Source: a bacterium
GTDB taxonomy: Bacteria; JAJVIF01; JAGGVT01
DNA: 29,099 bases
NCBI GenBank assembly: GCA_021157815.1
Contig: JAGGVT010000195.1
Location: forward strand, 1 to 29,099
Reading direction: 5' to 3'
Part shown: piece after piece, positions 1-7,830 of the stretch
How the letters are laid out: the number at the start of each line of letters is the position of its first letter
Position numbering within the stretch: position 1 is the stretch's first letter
Made by a program: the position numbers and the translations under genes
The notes under the pieces: generated by a model
Seen by the model: only the letters and a program-made list of their open reading frames with translations
What the model was told of the DNA's origin: nothing
The model's database searches: none

Positions 1-656
1 ATTGTCGCGCCGGTTGTCATGACATCATCGACAAGAAGAATCGACTTGCCTGCAACAGCATTTTCATCCGCGACCTTAAACGCGCCACGTATGTTTATCA
101 ATCGCTCATCAAATCCCAATCCGGTTTGCGATTTAGTATCCCTGATGCGAATCAGGATGTCATCACGGTATGAAATTTCAAACGCTTCAGCAAGCTTTTT
201 AGCAATCAATCCTGACTGATTAAATCCTCGTGAAATAAAGCGCTTCCTGCTTAATGGGACAGGATGGATATAATCGCACCTTAGGTCTTCAAGGATATTT
301 TCCTTGTCGATTCTTGCATGAATCAGCTTGGCTAAAAAAGCCGCGATGCCTATTTCCCTTTCGTATTTCAATTCACGAATTAGTTTCCCAATCAGGCTGT
401 CATAAAGGGCAATCGAGATACCGCCATCGTGATGGCCGAATTCAACAGCGCATCTGGGGCAGTAGGATTTGTGTTCGTCCTCAAGAGGTATGCAGCAGTG
501 TTTGCATCTTGGCTTGTCAATATACACAATTTTTGAGAGACATGAATCACACAAGTATTTTCCCTCAATTACAGAGCATCCACGGCATCCTATGGGATAG
601 AGAAATTCTAGAAATCCCAGCCACACTTCTTTTATCCATGTCATCGCTGAATTCAT
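1..656 (-). CDS. comF: ComF family phosphoribosyltransferase-like protein (3' end cut off by window edge)
   Basis: I translated this by hand from an ATG at 656-654; the frame stays open to base 1, so only the N-terminal 218 residues are visible. ComF-type proteins are associated with DNA uptake and competence or with purine salvage-like phosphoribosyltransferase folds. The N-terminal third holds a cysteine-rich zinc-ribbon pattern (C-RG-C, C-DS-C, C-KH-C, C-PR-C). It is followed by the family-typical VPLSRKRFISRGFNQS segment and, at the window edge, a PRPP-binding loop (KSILLVDDVMTTGAT). The start lies 3 bp past the stop of the upstream oxidase on the same strand, so the two are probably co-transcribed and translationally coupled. 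No clear Shine-Dalgarno is visible. An in-frame ATG at 644 is an alternative start. The family call is strong; a competence role is inference only. Confidence 0.9.
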   Translation of the reverse strand, partial: MNSAMTWIKEVWLGFLEFLYPIGCRGCSVIEGKYLCDSCLSKIVYIDKPRCKHCCIPLEDEHKSYCPRCAVEFGHHDGGISIALYDSLIGKLIRELKYEREIGIAAFLAKLIHARIDKENILEDLRCDYIHPVPLSRKRFISRGFNQSGLIAKKLAEAFEISYRDDILIRIRDTKSQTGLGFDERLINIRGAFKVADENAVAGKSILLVDDVMTTGAT

Positions 657-659
657 ATA

Positions 660-2213
660 TCAGTCAGGCAGCATCACGCCGGGATTCAGCAATCCCGCGG
701 GATCAAATATATTTTTCAATTCAAGCATTGCATCAAGCATTTCAGGCGGATACTGAATCGGCATCAGATGGCGTTTAAACCTGCCTATTCCGTGTTCAGC
801 TGCAATTGTGCCTCCGAGCCTTACAGCATCCTTTGCCAGTTCGACATAGAGCTCATGTGCCAGGAGTAATTCCTTTTCGGTTTTTGGAAGCATATTCACA
901 TGCAGATGGTTATCTCCTATATGGCCGAATATCACATACTCGATTCCCGATTTATCAAGTTTTTTGTGATATGTCTCAAGCATGGTTTCAAGCATGCCAT
1001 CGGGAACAGCAAAGTCAGTGCTTAGTTTGTGTATATTGGGATTATCCTTTTTTCGCTCAGTGATAATCATGTTGATTGTCTCAGGCAGCGCATGGCGAAG
1101 TTGTTTCATGCGCTTTAGGTCTGAATCATTCATTCCGCTCCAAGTATTATCAAGCGAACGTTTCTGAGCATGTAAAATAATTTCCAACTCAGCAGAGATA
1201 TCGGAAAGTTCAGAATCATCCTTGTAAACGCAATCGATAAAAATAGCCGCGATTGCGTCATAAGGTATTTTAGCTACTGTCGATGAGGAGCCTTCATACA
1301 TACGGCGTTGCTTTAAAACAGCAATCGCTTCAGGAGAAAAATACTCAATAGCAAGCATGTTAAGAATATGTGAACTGCGGATAGCCTTGACCAAATCAAC
1401 TGACTGCTTCTCGCTTTCAGCCCAGATTACCGTATATAGTCGATTGGATGGTTTCTTAATCAGGCGTAAATCCACTTTTGTGATGATTCCAAGAATCCCC
1501 TCGCTTCCAACGAAAAGGTCGATAGCGTCCATATTCTCAGCCAGAATGAAACCAGCCGTGTTTTTTACTTTTGGGTATTTATGATTTGGAAATTCAAATG
1601 TTGTTTCAGGCTGACCGGGCAATTCGATTCTGAATCGCCTGCCGTCAGCGACAACATCGCCACGTTTTAAATCTAAAACAGAGCCGTCCGCAAGCACAAC
1701 TGTAATCGCGTTTACCCAGTTTCGAGTTGGGCCGTAATAATACGTTCTCGCTCCCGATGCATTTGATGCCACATTTCCACCTATACTCGATGTTGTTTCA
1801 GTCGGATCAACCGGATAGAACATACCAGGTATGTTATCCGAAATGTGTTTATCCAATTCATCAAGTGTAACTCCGCATTGGGCGCAAATGGATTTGTTAT
1901 CGAAACCGAGTATTTCATTCATACCGCTCAATGAAATCACGCAATCAACATTCATTGCGACAGCGCCGCCGACAACTCCGGTACGAGCTCCTGATACGCA
2001 ACCCCTTAATCCACGTTTATGCATGTCGCGCATTATTGCTGAAACATCCGATGTCGTTTCAGGAAAGAAAATGGTTTCAACCGAATTGCCCGAAAGGCGG
2101 GATTCATCGACAAGGTAATCGGGAAATTCCTCCAGGATACGAGAGGAACCTTCGATGCGCTTGATTAATTTGATATCTGAACAATATGTAAAATCCGGCT
2201 TTATCAAATTCAT
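660..2213 (-). CDS. FAD-linked oxidase, glycolate oxidase GlcD / D-lactate dehydrogenase type
   Basis: The 517-residue product looks like a full-length member of the FAD-binding type 4 / FAD-oxidase C family, which oxidises D-2-hydroxyacids (D-lactate, glycolate, 2-hydroxyglutarate) to 2-oxoacids. The FAD-binding segment shows SGARTGVVGG at about 74-83 and IGGNVASNASGART at about 144-157. The C-terminal half has HIGDNHLHVNML at about 431-442 and AEHGIGRFK at about 472-480, the usual metal- and substrate-site signatures. There is no Fe-S domain and no neighbouring GlcE/GlcF gene, so a stand-alone D-lactate dehydrogenase-like enzyme is more likely than a GlcDEF complex. Substrate cannot be fixed from sequence. 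No good Shine-Dalgarno precedes the ATG. It is first in an apparent two-gene unit with comF. Confidence 0.92.
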   Translation of the reverse strand: MNLIKPDFTYCSDIKLIKRIEGSSRILEEFPDYLVDESRLSGNSVETIFFPETTSDVSAIMRDMHKRGLRGCVSGARTGVVGGAVAMNVDCVISLSGMNEILGFDNKSICAQCGVTLDELDKHISDNIPGMFYPVDPTETTSSIGGNVASNASGARTYYYGPTRNWVNAITVVLADGSVLDLKRGDVVADGRRFRIELPGQPETTFEFPNHKYPKVKNTAGFILAENMDAIDLFVGSEGILGIITKVDLRLIKKPSNRLYTVIWAESEKQSVDLVKAIRSSHILNMLAIEYFSPEAIAVLKQRRMYEGSSSTVAKIPYDAIAAIFIDCVYKDDSELSDISAELEIILHAQKRSLDNTWSGMNDSDLKRMKQLRHALPETINMIITERKKDNPNIHKLSTDFAVPDGMLETMLETYHKKLDKSGIEYVIFGHIGDNHLHVNMLPKTEKELLLAHELYVELAKDAVRLGGTIAAEHGIGRFKRHLMPIQYPPEMLDAMLELKNIFDPAGLLNPGVMLPD

Positions 2214-2276
2214 GAGAGGTAGTTTAACATATTGTCAGAGTAGGGGAATCAATAAAAACAGTGAATGCTTCTATAA

Positions 2277-2492
2277 AATAACACCGTGCTTTAGCATGGT
2301 GCGTCTTGAAAAACCGCGCTATCATTAAATCTCGGGTGCCGCCCACACATCACGTCTTTTTGTGATTTGTGGGTGAAATGCATAACCTCGCTGCAAACAC
2401 CCATAAAGCCGGGACGGCTGTATGGGCGGCACCCGGTTTAATAGTATTCAGGTAGCCTGAAATGTCGAAAGTCGAGTTTAGCATGGTGCATC
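2277..2492. repeat. Composite palindromic repeat, copy 1 (103-bp core with flanking CATGC palindromes)
   Basis: The core at 2333-2435 starts with CGGGTGCCGCCCA and ends with its exact inverse TGGGCGGCACCCG, with further nested complementarity inside (GTGGGTG against CACCCA). The core matches a second copy at 15761-15864 with only about four substitutions and one single-base indel, all in the central part. A palindrome (CACCGTGCT TT AGCATGGTG) lies at 2281-2301 on the left, and a half-copy (TTAGCATGGTGC) lies at about 2478-2490 on the right. There is no coding potential, and it fills the gap between the oxidase gene and the next transcription unit. It looks like a non-autonomous mobile element (MITE/REP class) or a structured RNA element. 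Confidence 0.85.
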
Positions 2493-2502
2493 AGATAAAT
2501 GC

Positions 2503-2530
2503 AAAAAGGGAAGATTTCTCTTCCCTTTCG
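2503..2530 (-). terminator. Rho-independent terminator of the small orphan gene
   Basis: Read on the minus strand, a 10-bp AAAGGGAAGA/TCTTCCCTTT stem with a tiny loop is followed by a T-tract. It begins about 25 bp past the stop of the 76-residue gene. Confidence 0.8.
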
Positions 2531-2555
2531 TCTTGTTTGTCTGCCTGGTTCAGAT

Positions 2556-2786
2556 TCAAACCAACAGCTCATCCAGGTAGACTTTGGGGAATTGTTTAAC
2601 TACAAAGCTGTAGTTAAACTCTTTTTCCACGTAATCGGAATACTTCAGGAACTCGACCAGGAATTCCGGTGATACCGATTCACGTGATTCCCCATTAGTA
2701 GACCCGGAGGAGTGATTGAACATCTTGCGAAAGTACTTGAGATCTTCAGATACCATGTACCATCGCGCACTTGTGACTCCATTCAT
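2556..2786 (-). CDS. Small protein of unknown function (76 aa)
   Basis: I do not recognise this protein. I chose the ATG at 2786 over an upstream in-frame start because GGAGGT lies 7 nt before it, the best Shine-Dalgarno in the window. The product is 76 residues (begins MNGVTSARWYMVSEDL), is rich in aromatic and charged residues, and has no signal peptide or membrane segment. It includes a Ser/Gly-rich stretch near residues 25-35 and an acidic helical C-terminal half (EFLVEFLKYSDYVEKEF). It forms a monocistronic unit: a sigma-70-like promoter about 195 nt upstream, a long leader, and an intrinsic terminator directly after the stop. That complete architecture argues that it is a real, well-expressed gene. 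Function unknown. Confidence 0.75.
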   Translation of the reverse strand: MNGVTSARWYMVSEDLKYFRKMFNHSSGSTNGESRESVSPEFLVEFLKYSDYVEKEFNYSFVVKQFPKVYLDELLV

Positions 2787-2956
2787 TGCCTTACCTCCAG
2801 AGTCGATGAATAAATAAAAAGGGTAAAAAAAGATTAAATTCAATTTGGGGACCGGTTGGTCTAACTCTAAAGGCCTACTGTCAGAGTCTAATCTGATATG
2901 TGAGGATTTTTTTGGGTTTCACCCCTCCTGCAATTTGATAGATTAACTCTAACTAT

Positions 2957-2985
2957 ATTCTATCACATCTAAAAGCAATCTTCAA
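2957..2985 (-). promoter_or_regulatory. Sigma-70-like promoter of the small orphan gene
   Basis: On the minus strand, TTGAAG (-35, 2985-2980) is separated by exactly 17 bp from TAGAAT (-10, 2962-2957). The predicted transcript would carry about 160 nt of leader, including a GGGTGAAACCC hairpin and a TCAGA..TCTGA hairpin, before the gene start at 2786. Confidence 0.55.
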
Positions 2986-3186
2986 TTGTAGTTTAGTGCA
3001 AAAACCTTGCCATAATTTCTTTTCTATCTATTAGACTAAAGTGGCTTCAATATTGTTGGTACAAACCGTGAATTATTCAGAAAAAACTTATAGTGCATTA
3101 TGCATCAAACAGCACTTATTTGAGTAAATTGAAGATGCATTTTGGAGCATTTTAGATTTAGTGAAAAACATGCCGGAGCTGTTATA

Positions 3187-3196
3187 ATGGTTAATC
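3187..3196 (+). promoter_or_regulatory. Extended -10 promoter element before the GspE/PilB gene
   Basis: A TGTTATAAT extended -10 box ends about 30 bp before the chosen ATG at 3226. No convincing -35 is visible, as is common with extended -10 promoters. Transcription starting just downstream would exclude the earlier in-frame starts at 3142 and 3187, which supports the start at 3226. Confidence 0.4.
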
Positions 3197-3225
3197 GAAA
3201 AACTGATTACCAAGGGAGAAATCTA

Positions 3226-4974
3226 ATGAGAAACCCCTCAAAGGATAAGATGCTGGATGAGGCGGATGACCCTCGTTTTCAGCTGACAAGCCTGGAAAGA
3301 CATCTTGTTTCAAAAAAACTGATCGACCTATCAACTCTTCGATTACATCAGCGACGAGCTTTCGAGCGTGGTGTGAAAGTCGAGGATGAGATTCTTGAAT
3401 CCGGAGTCGTTGATGAGATGGAGATTCTCGCGTTCAAGGCTGAAGCTTTAAACATCGAAATTGTCAATCTCGAGGAAATTCGGATTGAGCCTGAGATAGC
3501 GACATTGATAACCCAGGAATACGCGCTTGAACATGGCGTGTTCGCATTTGAAAAGAAAGACCGGGAACTTTCTGTCGCGATGATTGACCCGAAGGATATC
3601 AAAGTCCGCGAGGAACTGCGCGTCATGACCGGTCTTGTGATTACTCCATTCCTGAGCACACGAAGCGCGGTTGAACATAAGGTTTTCGAATACGCGAATC
3701 ACTTCAGAAAAAAGGTGATAGATGAACTTCTTGAAACGGTGGGGGATGCCGGAGTTAAACTTACACGCGAATTGGGATTAGAAATCGGTTCAATCAAGGA
3801 AATAAAGGACCAGGCGCCGGTTGTCAAGGCGGTCAACCTCCTGATTCTCCAGGCGCTGCAATTAAGGGCAAGCGATATCCATGTCATGCCAATGCCTGAT
3901 GAAGTTCGTATAAAATTCAGAGTTGACGGCGTCCTTCAGGAGATGCAGCCTTTGCCCGTGGATTACAAGGAAAGCATTGTCAGTCGAATAAAGATCATGT
4001 GTGAATTGGACATTTCCGAAAAGCGGCTTCCACAGGATGGTTCTTTCAGAATAACAATTGAAGGGCAGGAGATAGATTTTCGTGTTGTTGTCAGCCCGAC
4101 AGTCCATGGAGAAAAAGCGGTTCTTAGAGTCCTGGACAGGTCAACTGTAATTCTCGATATGAAGCATCTTGGCATCGAGAGAGACATAATCGACAAATAT
4201 CGCCACAACATTGAAAAACCTCACGGCATCATTATTATGACAGGCCCAACAGGTTGTGGTAAAACAACAACGCTTTACAGCGCGATGAAACTGCTGAACT
4301 TCAGGGAGAAAAACATCACGACAGTTGAGAACCCGATCGAATATCACATGAATGAAATCACTCAGATTCAGGTTCATCCTGAAATCGGGTTGACTTTCGC
4401 GCACTGCCTGAGATCCATCCTGCGACAAGACCCGGATATCATTCTGATTGGTGAGATTCGAGATATTGAAACAGCGCAGATTGCGATTAGAGCATCGCAG
4501 ACCGGGCATCTTGTGTTCGCGACACTTCACACCAACGACGCTGCCGGTGCGGTAACCAGACTTCTCGACATTGGTGTTGAACCATTTCTGCTGGCTAGTT
4601 CACTCCGGTGTGTGCTTTCACAACGATTGGTAAGGCGAATTTGTCCGCAATGTAAAAAAGAATATATTCCAGACGATTCTTACTTGAAAGCGTTCGATGT
4701 CGTTCTTCCCGATGATGTAACCTCGCTTGCATACGGTACCGGTTGTGTGCATTGCTTCGACAAAGGATACAGCGGACGAATCGCAATTTGTGAACTGCTT
4801 GAGGTAAACGAGGAAATCAGGGCGGGGATAATGGAAAGAGCTAATAGCCAGATTATAAAGCGGTTGGCAATTAAGAACGGCATGATTCCCATTAAGCAGG
4901 ATGGACTGAAAAAAGTGTACAAGCAAATAACCACACTTGAAGAGGTTTTCGCGCAAGTCAGTGAGGATGAATAG
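3226..4974 (+). CDS. GspE/PilB-family type II secretion / type IV pilus assembly ATPase
   Basis: This hexameric AAA-like ATPase class powers pilin or pseudopilin polymerisation at the inner membrane. I chose ATG 3226 because GGGAG lies 8 nt upstream; the product is 582 residues. The N-terminal region resembles a MshEN/GspE-N domain (about 20-170). The ATPase core shows Walker A GPTGCGKTTT (340-349), an Asp-box segment around ENPIEYHM, Walker B/GEIRD (402-413) and the His-box HTND (435-438). A tetracysteine zinc motif CPQC/CVHC (Cys473, 476, 507, 510) is typical of GspE/PilB and absent from PilT. The gene stands apart from any pilin, GspF/PilC or GspD/PilQ gene here, so whether it serves a pilus or a secretion system cannot be told. 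It overlaps the downstream acetyltransferase gene. Confidence 0.93.
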   Translation: MRNPSKDKMLDEADDPRFQLTSLERHLVSKKLIDLSTLRLHQRRAFERGVKVEDEILESGVVDEMEILAFKAEALNIEIVNLEEIRIEPEIATLITQEYALEHGVFAFEKKDRELSVAMIDPKDIKVREELRVMTGLVITPFLSTRSAVEHKVFEYANHFRKKVIDELLETVGDAGVKLTRELGLEIGSIKEIKDQAPVVKAVNLLILQALQLRASDIHVMPMPDEVRIKFRVDGVLQEMQPLPVDYKESIVSRIKIMCELDISEKRLPQDGSFRITIEGQEIDFRVVVSPTVHGEKAVLRVLDRSTVILDMKHLGIERDIIDKYRHNIEKPHGIIIMTGPTGCGKTTTLYSAMKLLNFREKNITTVENPIEYHMNEITQIQVHPEIGLTFAHCLRSILRQDPDIILIGEIRDIETAQIAIRASQTGHLVFATLHTNDAAGAVTRLLDIGVEPFLLASSLRCVLSQRLVRRICPQCKKEYIPDDSYLKAFDVVLPDDVTSLAYGTGCVHCFDKGYSGRIAICELLEVNEEIRAGIMERANSQIIKRLAIKNGMIPIKQDGLKKVYKQITTLEEVFAQVSEDE

Positions 4975-5728
4975 CAGCATGATAGAAATTGGCAAATCCG
5001 ACTATCATATATTGAAAAAACTGTGCCCGGATGACCATATCTATGTCGAAATTCCCATGATTATTAATGACCGCAGGGGAAGAGCCTGGGTGGATGACAT
5101 CACAAATCCGCGATTAACACTGATAGTTTTGGGAGACATGGCATTTATCGAGGGTGATGGCGATATCGAGCAGCTTAAAAAACCGCTGGAAATCATCAGG
5201 GAAAAAACTCTGGAAATCTGCTGCGATAGAAAATACGGCGATATTGTTCGTGATTGTTTCAATTGTGTAAGTGAAACGTTCAATGTGTTTTTCCAACATG
5301 ATGGCGCAGGCAGGCATTTTTCGCATCCGGATGATTTTACAATTGAGAAAATCGACAGCGCCATTTTCCATAAGCTGAATGAAACAGGGGAAAACTGGCT
5401 TGGGGAGATGTATCTCGACGGGGATGATTTTGTCAAATCCTGCGGTTTGGGATATGCCGCCACATATAAGAACAATATAATCAGCGCCTCGATTGCTTTC
5501 AGCTATGATGGCAGACGAGCTAACATCGGAGTAGCTACCAAACCCGAGTATCGCTCTCTTGGATTGTCCACAGCTTGCACTTCAGCGTTAATAAACGATT
5601 TGCTTGCAATGCATATTGAACCTGTCTGGATAACAGGACCGGAAAATTCAGCCTCAAGAGCAGTTGCGGAAAAGAACGGTTTTAGTGAAACGGTGCGCAT
5701 ACCAATTTACTGGACATCAGCAGAATAG
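4967..5728 (+). CDS. GNAT-family acetyltransferase
   Basis: The start ATG at 4967 overlaps the stop of the preceding ATPase gene, which suggests coupled translation. An in-frame ATG at 4979 sits 12 nt after the same GTGAGG and is equally possible. The C-terminal half carries acetyl-CoA-binding features of GNAT enzymes: a YRSLGLSTACTSALI helix (variant of the Q/RxxGxG/A loop) and ENSASRAVAEKNGF near the end. The N-terminal half is an alpha/beta segment resembling the two-domain GNAT group that includes ZmaR-like proteins. The substrate is unknown. Pairing with a pilus/secretion ATPase suggests nothing specific. Confidence 0.8.
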   Translation: MNSSMIEIGKSDYHILKKLCPDDHIYVEIPMIINDRRGRAWVDDITNPRLTLIVLGDMAFIEGDGDIEQLKKPLEIIREKTLEICCDRKYGDIVRDCFNCVSETFNVFFQHDGAGRHFSHPDDFTIEKIDSAIFHKLNETGENWLGEMYLDGDDFVKSCGLGYAATYKNNIISASIAFSYDGRRANIGVATKPEYRSLGLSTACTSALINDLLAMHIEPVWITGPENSASRAVAEKNGFSETVRIPIYWTSAE

Positions 5729-5814
5729 TTTTTTGTGCAAGTATTTGGCATAGGCCTAAACTTGCTTGTTTTGAATATGATGTTGTCGTTTTTTTCTGCA
5801 ATCACTAAAAAGTT

Positions 5815-6071
5815 AAAAAGTGCCAGCCACGGTGACAGCCACGGTGACAGCCCATATCAAGTTCTATATTATTATATACGTAGGATAATAACTCACGTAA
5901 CAAGTTAAGTATGAGGGGAAAACCCAGTAAACATCGAGCATTGCTCCGTTGGAATACTTCAACTTGCAGCAAAAAGTGACAGCCATGGTGACAGCCACGG
6001 TGACAGCCCATATCAAGTTCTATAACAATATATGTGCAGGATAATAACTCATCTAACGGATAAATCATGAG
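5815..6071. repeat. Two ungapped 101-bp direct repeats with internal TGACAGCCACGG iterations
   Basis: Copies at 5815-5915 and 5971-6071 align without gaps at an offset of 156 bp. Each starts with two or three iterations of the 12-mer TGACAGCCACGG, then shares CCCATATCAAGTTCTATA and AGGATAATAACTCA blocks. The reading frame across them on the minus strand is an artefact of the repeat. The region (5729-6096) holds no other gene. Confidence 0.8.
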
Positions 6072-6096
6072 TGAAAAACAACTATAATATCAAAAA

Positions 6097-6127
6097 TCAA
6101 AAAACCGGATCATTTCTGACCCGGTTT
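6097..6127 (-). terminator. Rho-independent terminator of the ZnuA-like lipoprotein gene
   Basis: On the minus strand an AACCGGGTCA/TGATCCGGTT stem with a short loop is followed by TTTTTTGATTTTT. It starts about 25 bp past the stop at 6153. Confidence 0.8.
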
Positions 6128-6152
6128 GATTTTAAATTATCACTTACTAACA

Positions 6153-7349
6153 CTACTCAGTCCCGGTGTCTTTCTCTTTTGCTTGTCCCTTCAATTGCTC
6201 TTCCAGCGCCTTTCTAGCTTCTTCAGGGATTTCAATCTCCGCTGTTGGTGGCTTTTCAGGCTCAGCTGATGGCATTTCCACTTCCTGCTCAGGCAATCCA
6301 AGGTCGCGGAAATTCTTAAGCAGTATGTTTGTGTTTCCCATTATCTGCTGGAAGTAATCCTTCATGCCGGTTTCCTGCATGCCTGGATGAGGGTCGAGCT
6401 CGATGACAGGCAAGCCGGTCATTTCAGCGAAACGATCCGCGATGCCATTTCCATAACCGTTGGTTTTAATAATCGCGACGACATTGTTTGCCTTCGCTTC
6501 CGTCACAAGTTTCTGAAGCCGTGCTTCATCCGGTTCCGTGATACCGTCCTCCATAAGAGTAGCATAGATTGTAAGGTCGAAATACTCTGCAAAGTAAGGC
6601 CAGACAGGAACATCCTGAATTACTATTTTCCCGCCGATTTTCTTTAACTGATATTGTGAGGATGGGAAGATTGCCATGTTGTGTTGGAGTATTTCGCTGC
6701 CCTTGCGCATATCCTCATCCTTTTCAGGCCTGAAACTGAAATAGACCTGGTAAAAGGTGTCGGCGATTTTCATTATGCTTTCAGGATTCAACCAGAACCA
6801 CGGGTTGTATTCCTTTATCGCTGGACGAAACTTTGGATCAGGATTCCAAAGATTGCCGATTAAATCAACATTTCGAGAAAGATCGACAAGAACAAGATCG
6901 GGATTGGCTTTTTGGGCTTCCTCAACAAGCGGATCAATCCAGTCATCAAGACCGTTTCCGACCTTGAAAACAACATGAGCGTCCTCAAGCATCGGAACAA
7001 CCTTATCCCTGTCCGGTTTGAAGAGGTAGAGGTCAGTCGGTTTGATTACGACTATTTTTGTTTCAACAAGATCTGATGCAAGTCCACCGGCGAAGTACGC
7101 CATATCCCAGAACGTCACCACGATTTTGATAAGCTCATCATCCTCAAGTTTTACTTTCTCAAGTTTTGTAAGAGCTTGCCTGAACTCGCCGCCCTGATCG
7201 ACATTCCTGCTAATTTTAGGTTTTGTCAAATTCGGCAGTTTTTGCCAGCGTGATGAACCAGTGGCGTTAACCTCGCATCCGCTAACTAAAATACAAAGTA
7301 CTGTCAATATGAATGTTGCTGTAAGTATATTCCTAAATTCCTTTAACAT
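6153..7349 (-). CDS. ZnuA-like (cluster A-I) substrate-binding lipoprotein lacking canonical metal ligands
   Basis: The 398-residue product starts at an ATG with AGGAG 7 nt upstream. The N-terminus is a type II signal with lipobox LVSGC (Cys25). The overall plan follows zinc/manganese ABC-transporter binding proteins: a first lobe with FKVGNGLDDW (128-137), the NPxxWLNP segment (182-189), a linking helix, a second lobe with KIVIQDVPVWPYFAEYF, and a late LDPHPG (319-323). The positions where ZnuA proteins carry metal-binding histidines read Tyr (DLYLF, 108), Trp (NPWFW, 184) and Val/Asp (246-247). The final Asp-Pro is kept. The C-terminus is a Pro/Glu-rich tail. No ABC permease or ATPase gene is adjacent. 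The fold assignment is good; a non-metal ligand is inference. Confidence 0.8.
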   Translation of the reverse strand: MLKEFRNILTATFILTVLCILVSGCEVNATGSSRWQKLPNLTKPKISRNVDQGGEFRQALTKLEKVKLEDDELIKIVVTFWDMAYFAGGLASDLVETKIVVIKPTDLYLFKPDRDKVVPMLEDAHVVFKVGNGLDDWIDPLVEEAQKANPDLVLVDLSRNVDLIGNLWNPDPKFRPAIKEYNPWFWLNPESIMKIADTFYQVYFSFRPEKDEDMRKGSEILQHNMAIFPSSQYQLKKIGGKIVIQDVPVWPYFAEYFDLTIYATLMEDGITEPDEARLQKLVTEAKANNVVAIIKTNGYGNGIADRFAEMTGLPVIELDPHPGMQETGMKDYFQQIMGNTNILLKNFRDLGLPEQEVEMPSAEPEKPPTAEIEIPEEARKALEEQLKGQAKEKDTGTE

Positions 7350-7426
7350 GCCAGACTCCTGATAGTTGGTATATTCATTTTGATTTATTCATTTCAGTAT
7401 ATTCATTATTCCGACATTCCCACATT

Positions 7427-7542
7427 CCGACATTCCCGCGAAAGCGTGAATCCAATATTACGTCATTCCCGCATTCCGACATTCCCGCGAAAGCGTGAAT
7501 CGAATATTACGTCATTCCCGCAAAAGCGGGAATCCATTTTCA
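7427..7542. repeat. Tandem 49-bp unit plus dRS3-like palindrome
   Basis: A 49-bp unit starting CCGACATTCCCGCGAAAGCG is present twice in tandem (7427-7475 and 7476 onward). It ends in a complete CATTCCCGCAAAAGCGGGAAT palindrome at about 7512-7532. The ATTCCCGC...GCGGGAAT ends resemble the dRS3 family known from Neisseria and many other genomes. Related copies lie at 23231-23391 and 23430-23457, with looser ones at 25871-25910 and 26721-26782. Confidence 0.75.
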
Positions 7543-7620
7543 AGTTTAGAATAGTATCATTTTCCACAATCCTTTTCAAAACTGTCTATTAATGCTATTT
7601 TATGATTTTAAAAGATAAGC

Positions 7621-7648
7621 TTGTTCATCGTATTTAATTTGATATAAT
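7621..7648 (+). promoter_or_regulatory. Sigma-70-like promoter of ftsA-ftsZ
   Basis: TTGTTC (7621-7626), a 16-bp spacer and a perfect TATAAT (7643-7648). The leader to the ftsA start is about 175 nt and contains three small hairpins (GGGG..CCCC near 7672-7682, GAAAA..TTTTC near 7690, AGCTTT..AAAGCT at about 7718-7740). Confidence 0.5.
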
Positions 7649-7830
7649 TTCCAAACGGCTTCCAGCGCGGGGGAGATTCCCCGACTGTGAAAATCAACGT
7701 TTTTCAGAAGAGAAATAGCTTTCCTGATTGTGTAAAGCTGCAGGATTATGGATAATTTACTCTTTTAAAAACATGATTAGAATATATTCCAGGATCGTTT
7801 TACCTTCAGAGAGGTAACATCGGTGAGAGA

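Noticed and set aside
254-778. 174-residue plus-strand frame opposite comF and the oxidase
   Set aside because: It is antisense to ComF zinc-ribbon and PRPP-loop coding sequence, which is clearly the real frame.
2880-2930. 13-codon leader peptide (GTG AAA CCC...) in the leader of the small orphan gene
   Set aside because: The Shine-Dalgarno is only about 3 nt from the GTG, too close for good initiation, and the codons show no attenuation-like run.
5805-6068. 87-residue open frame on the minus strand
   Set aside because: It only translates the 101-bp direct repeats (CHRGCH iterations); no Shine-Dalgarno and no coding-like composition.
7380-7592. 70-residue open frame
   Set aside because: It is the translation of dRS3-like palindromes (RHSRES, FPRKRES); a known annotation artefact.
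7655-7760. Cobalamin-type riboswitch before ftsA
   Set aside because: GCGGGGGAGATTCCCCGACTG only superficially resembles the B12 box; the conserved GCCACTG core and the rest of the fold are missing.
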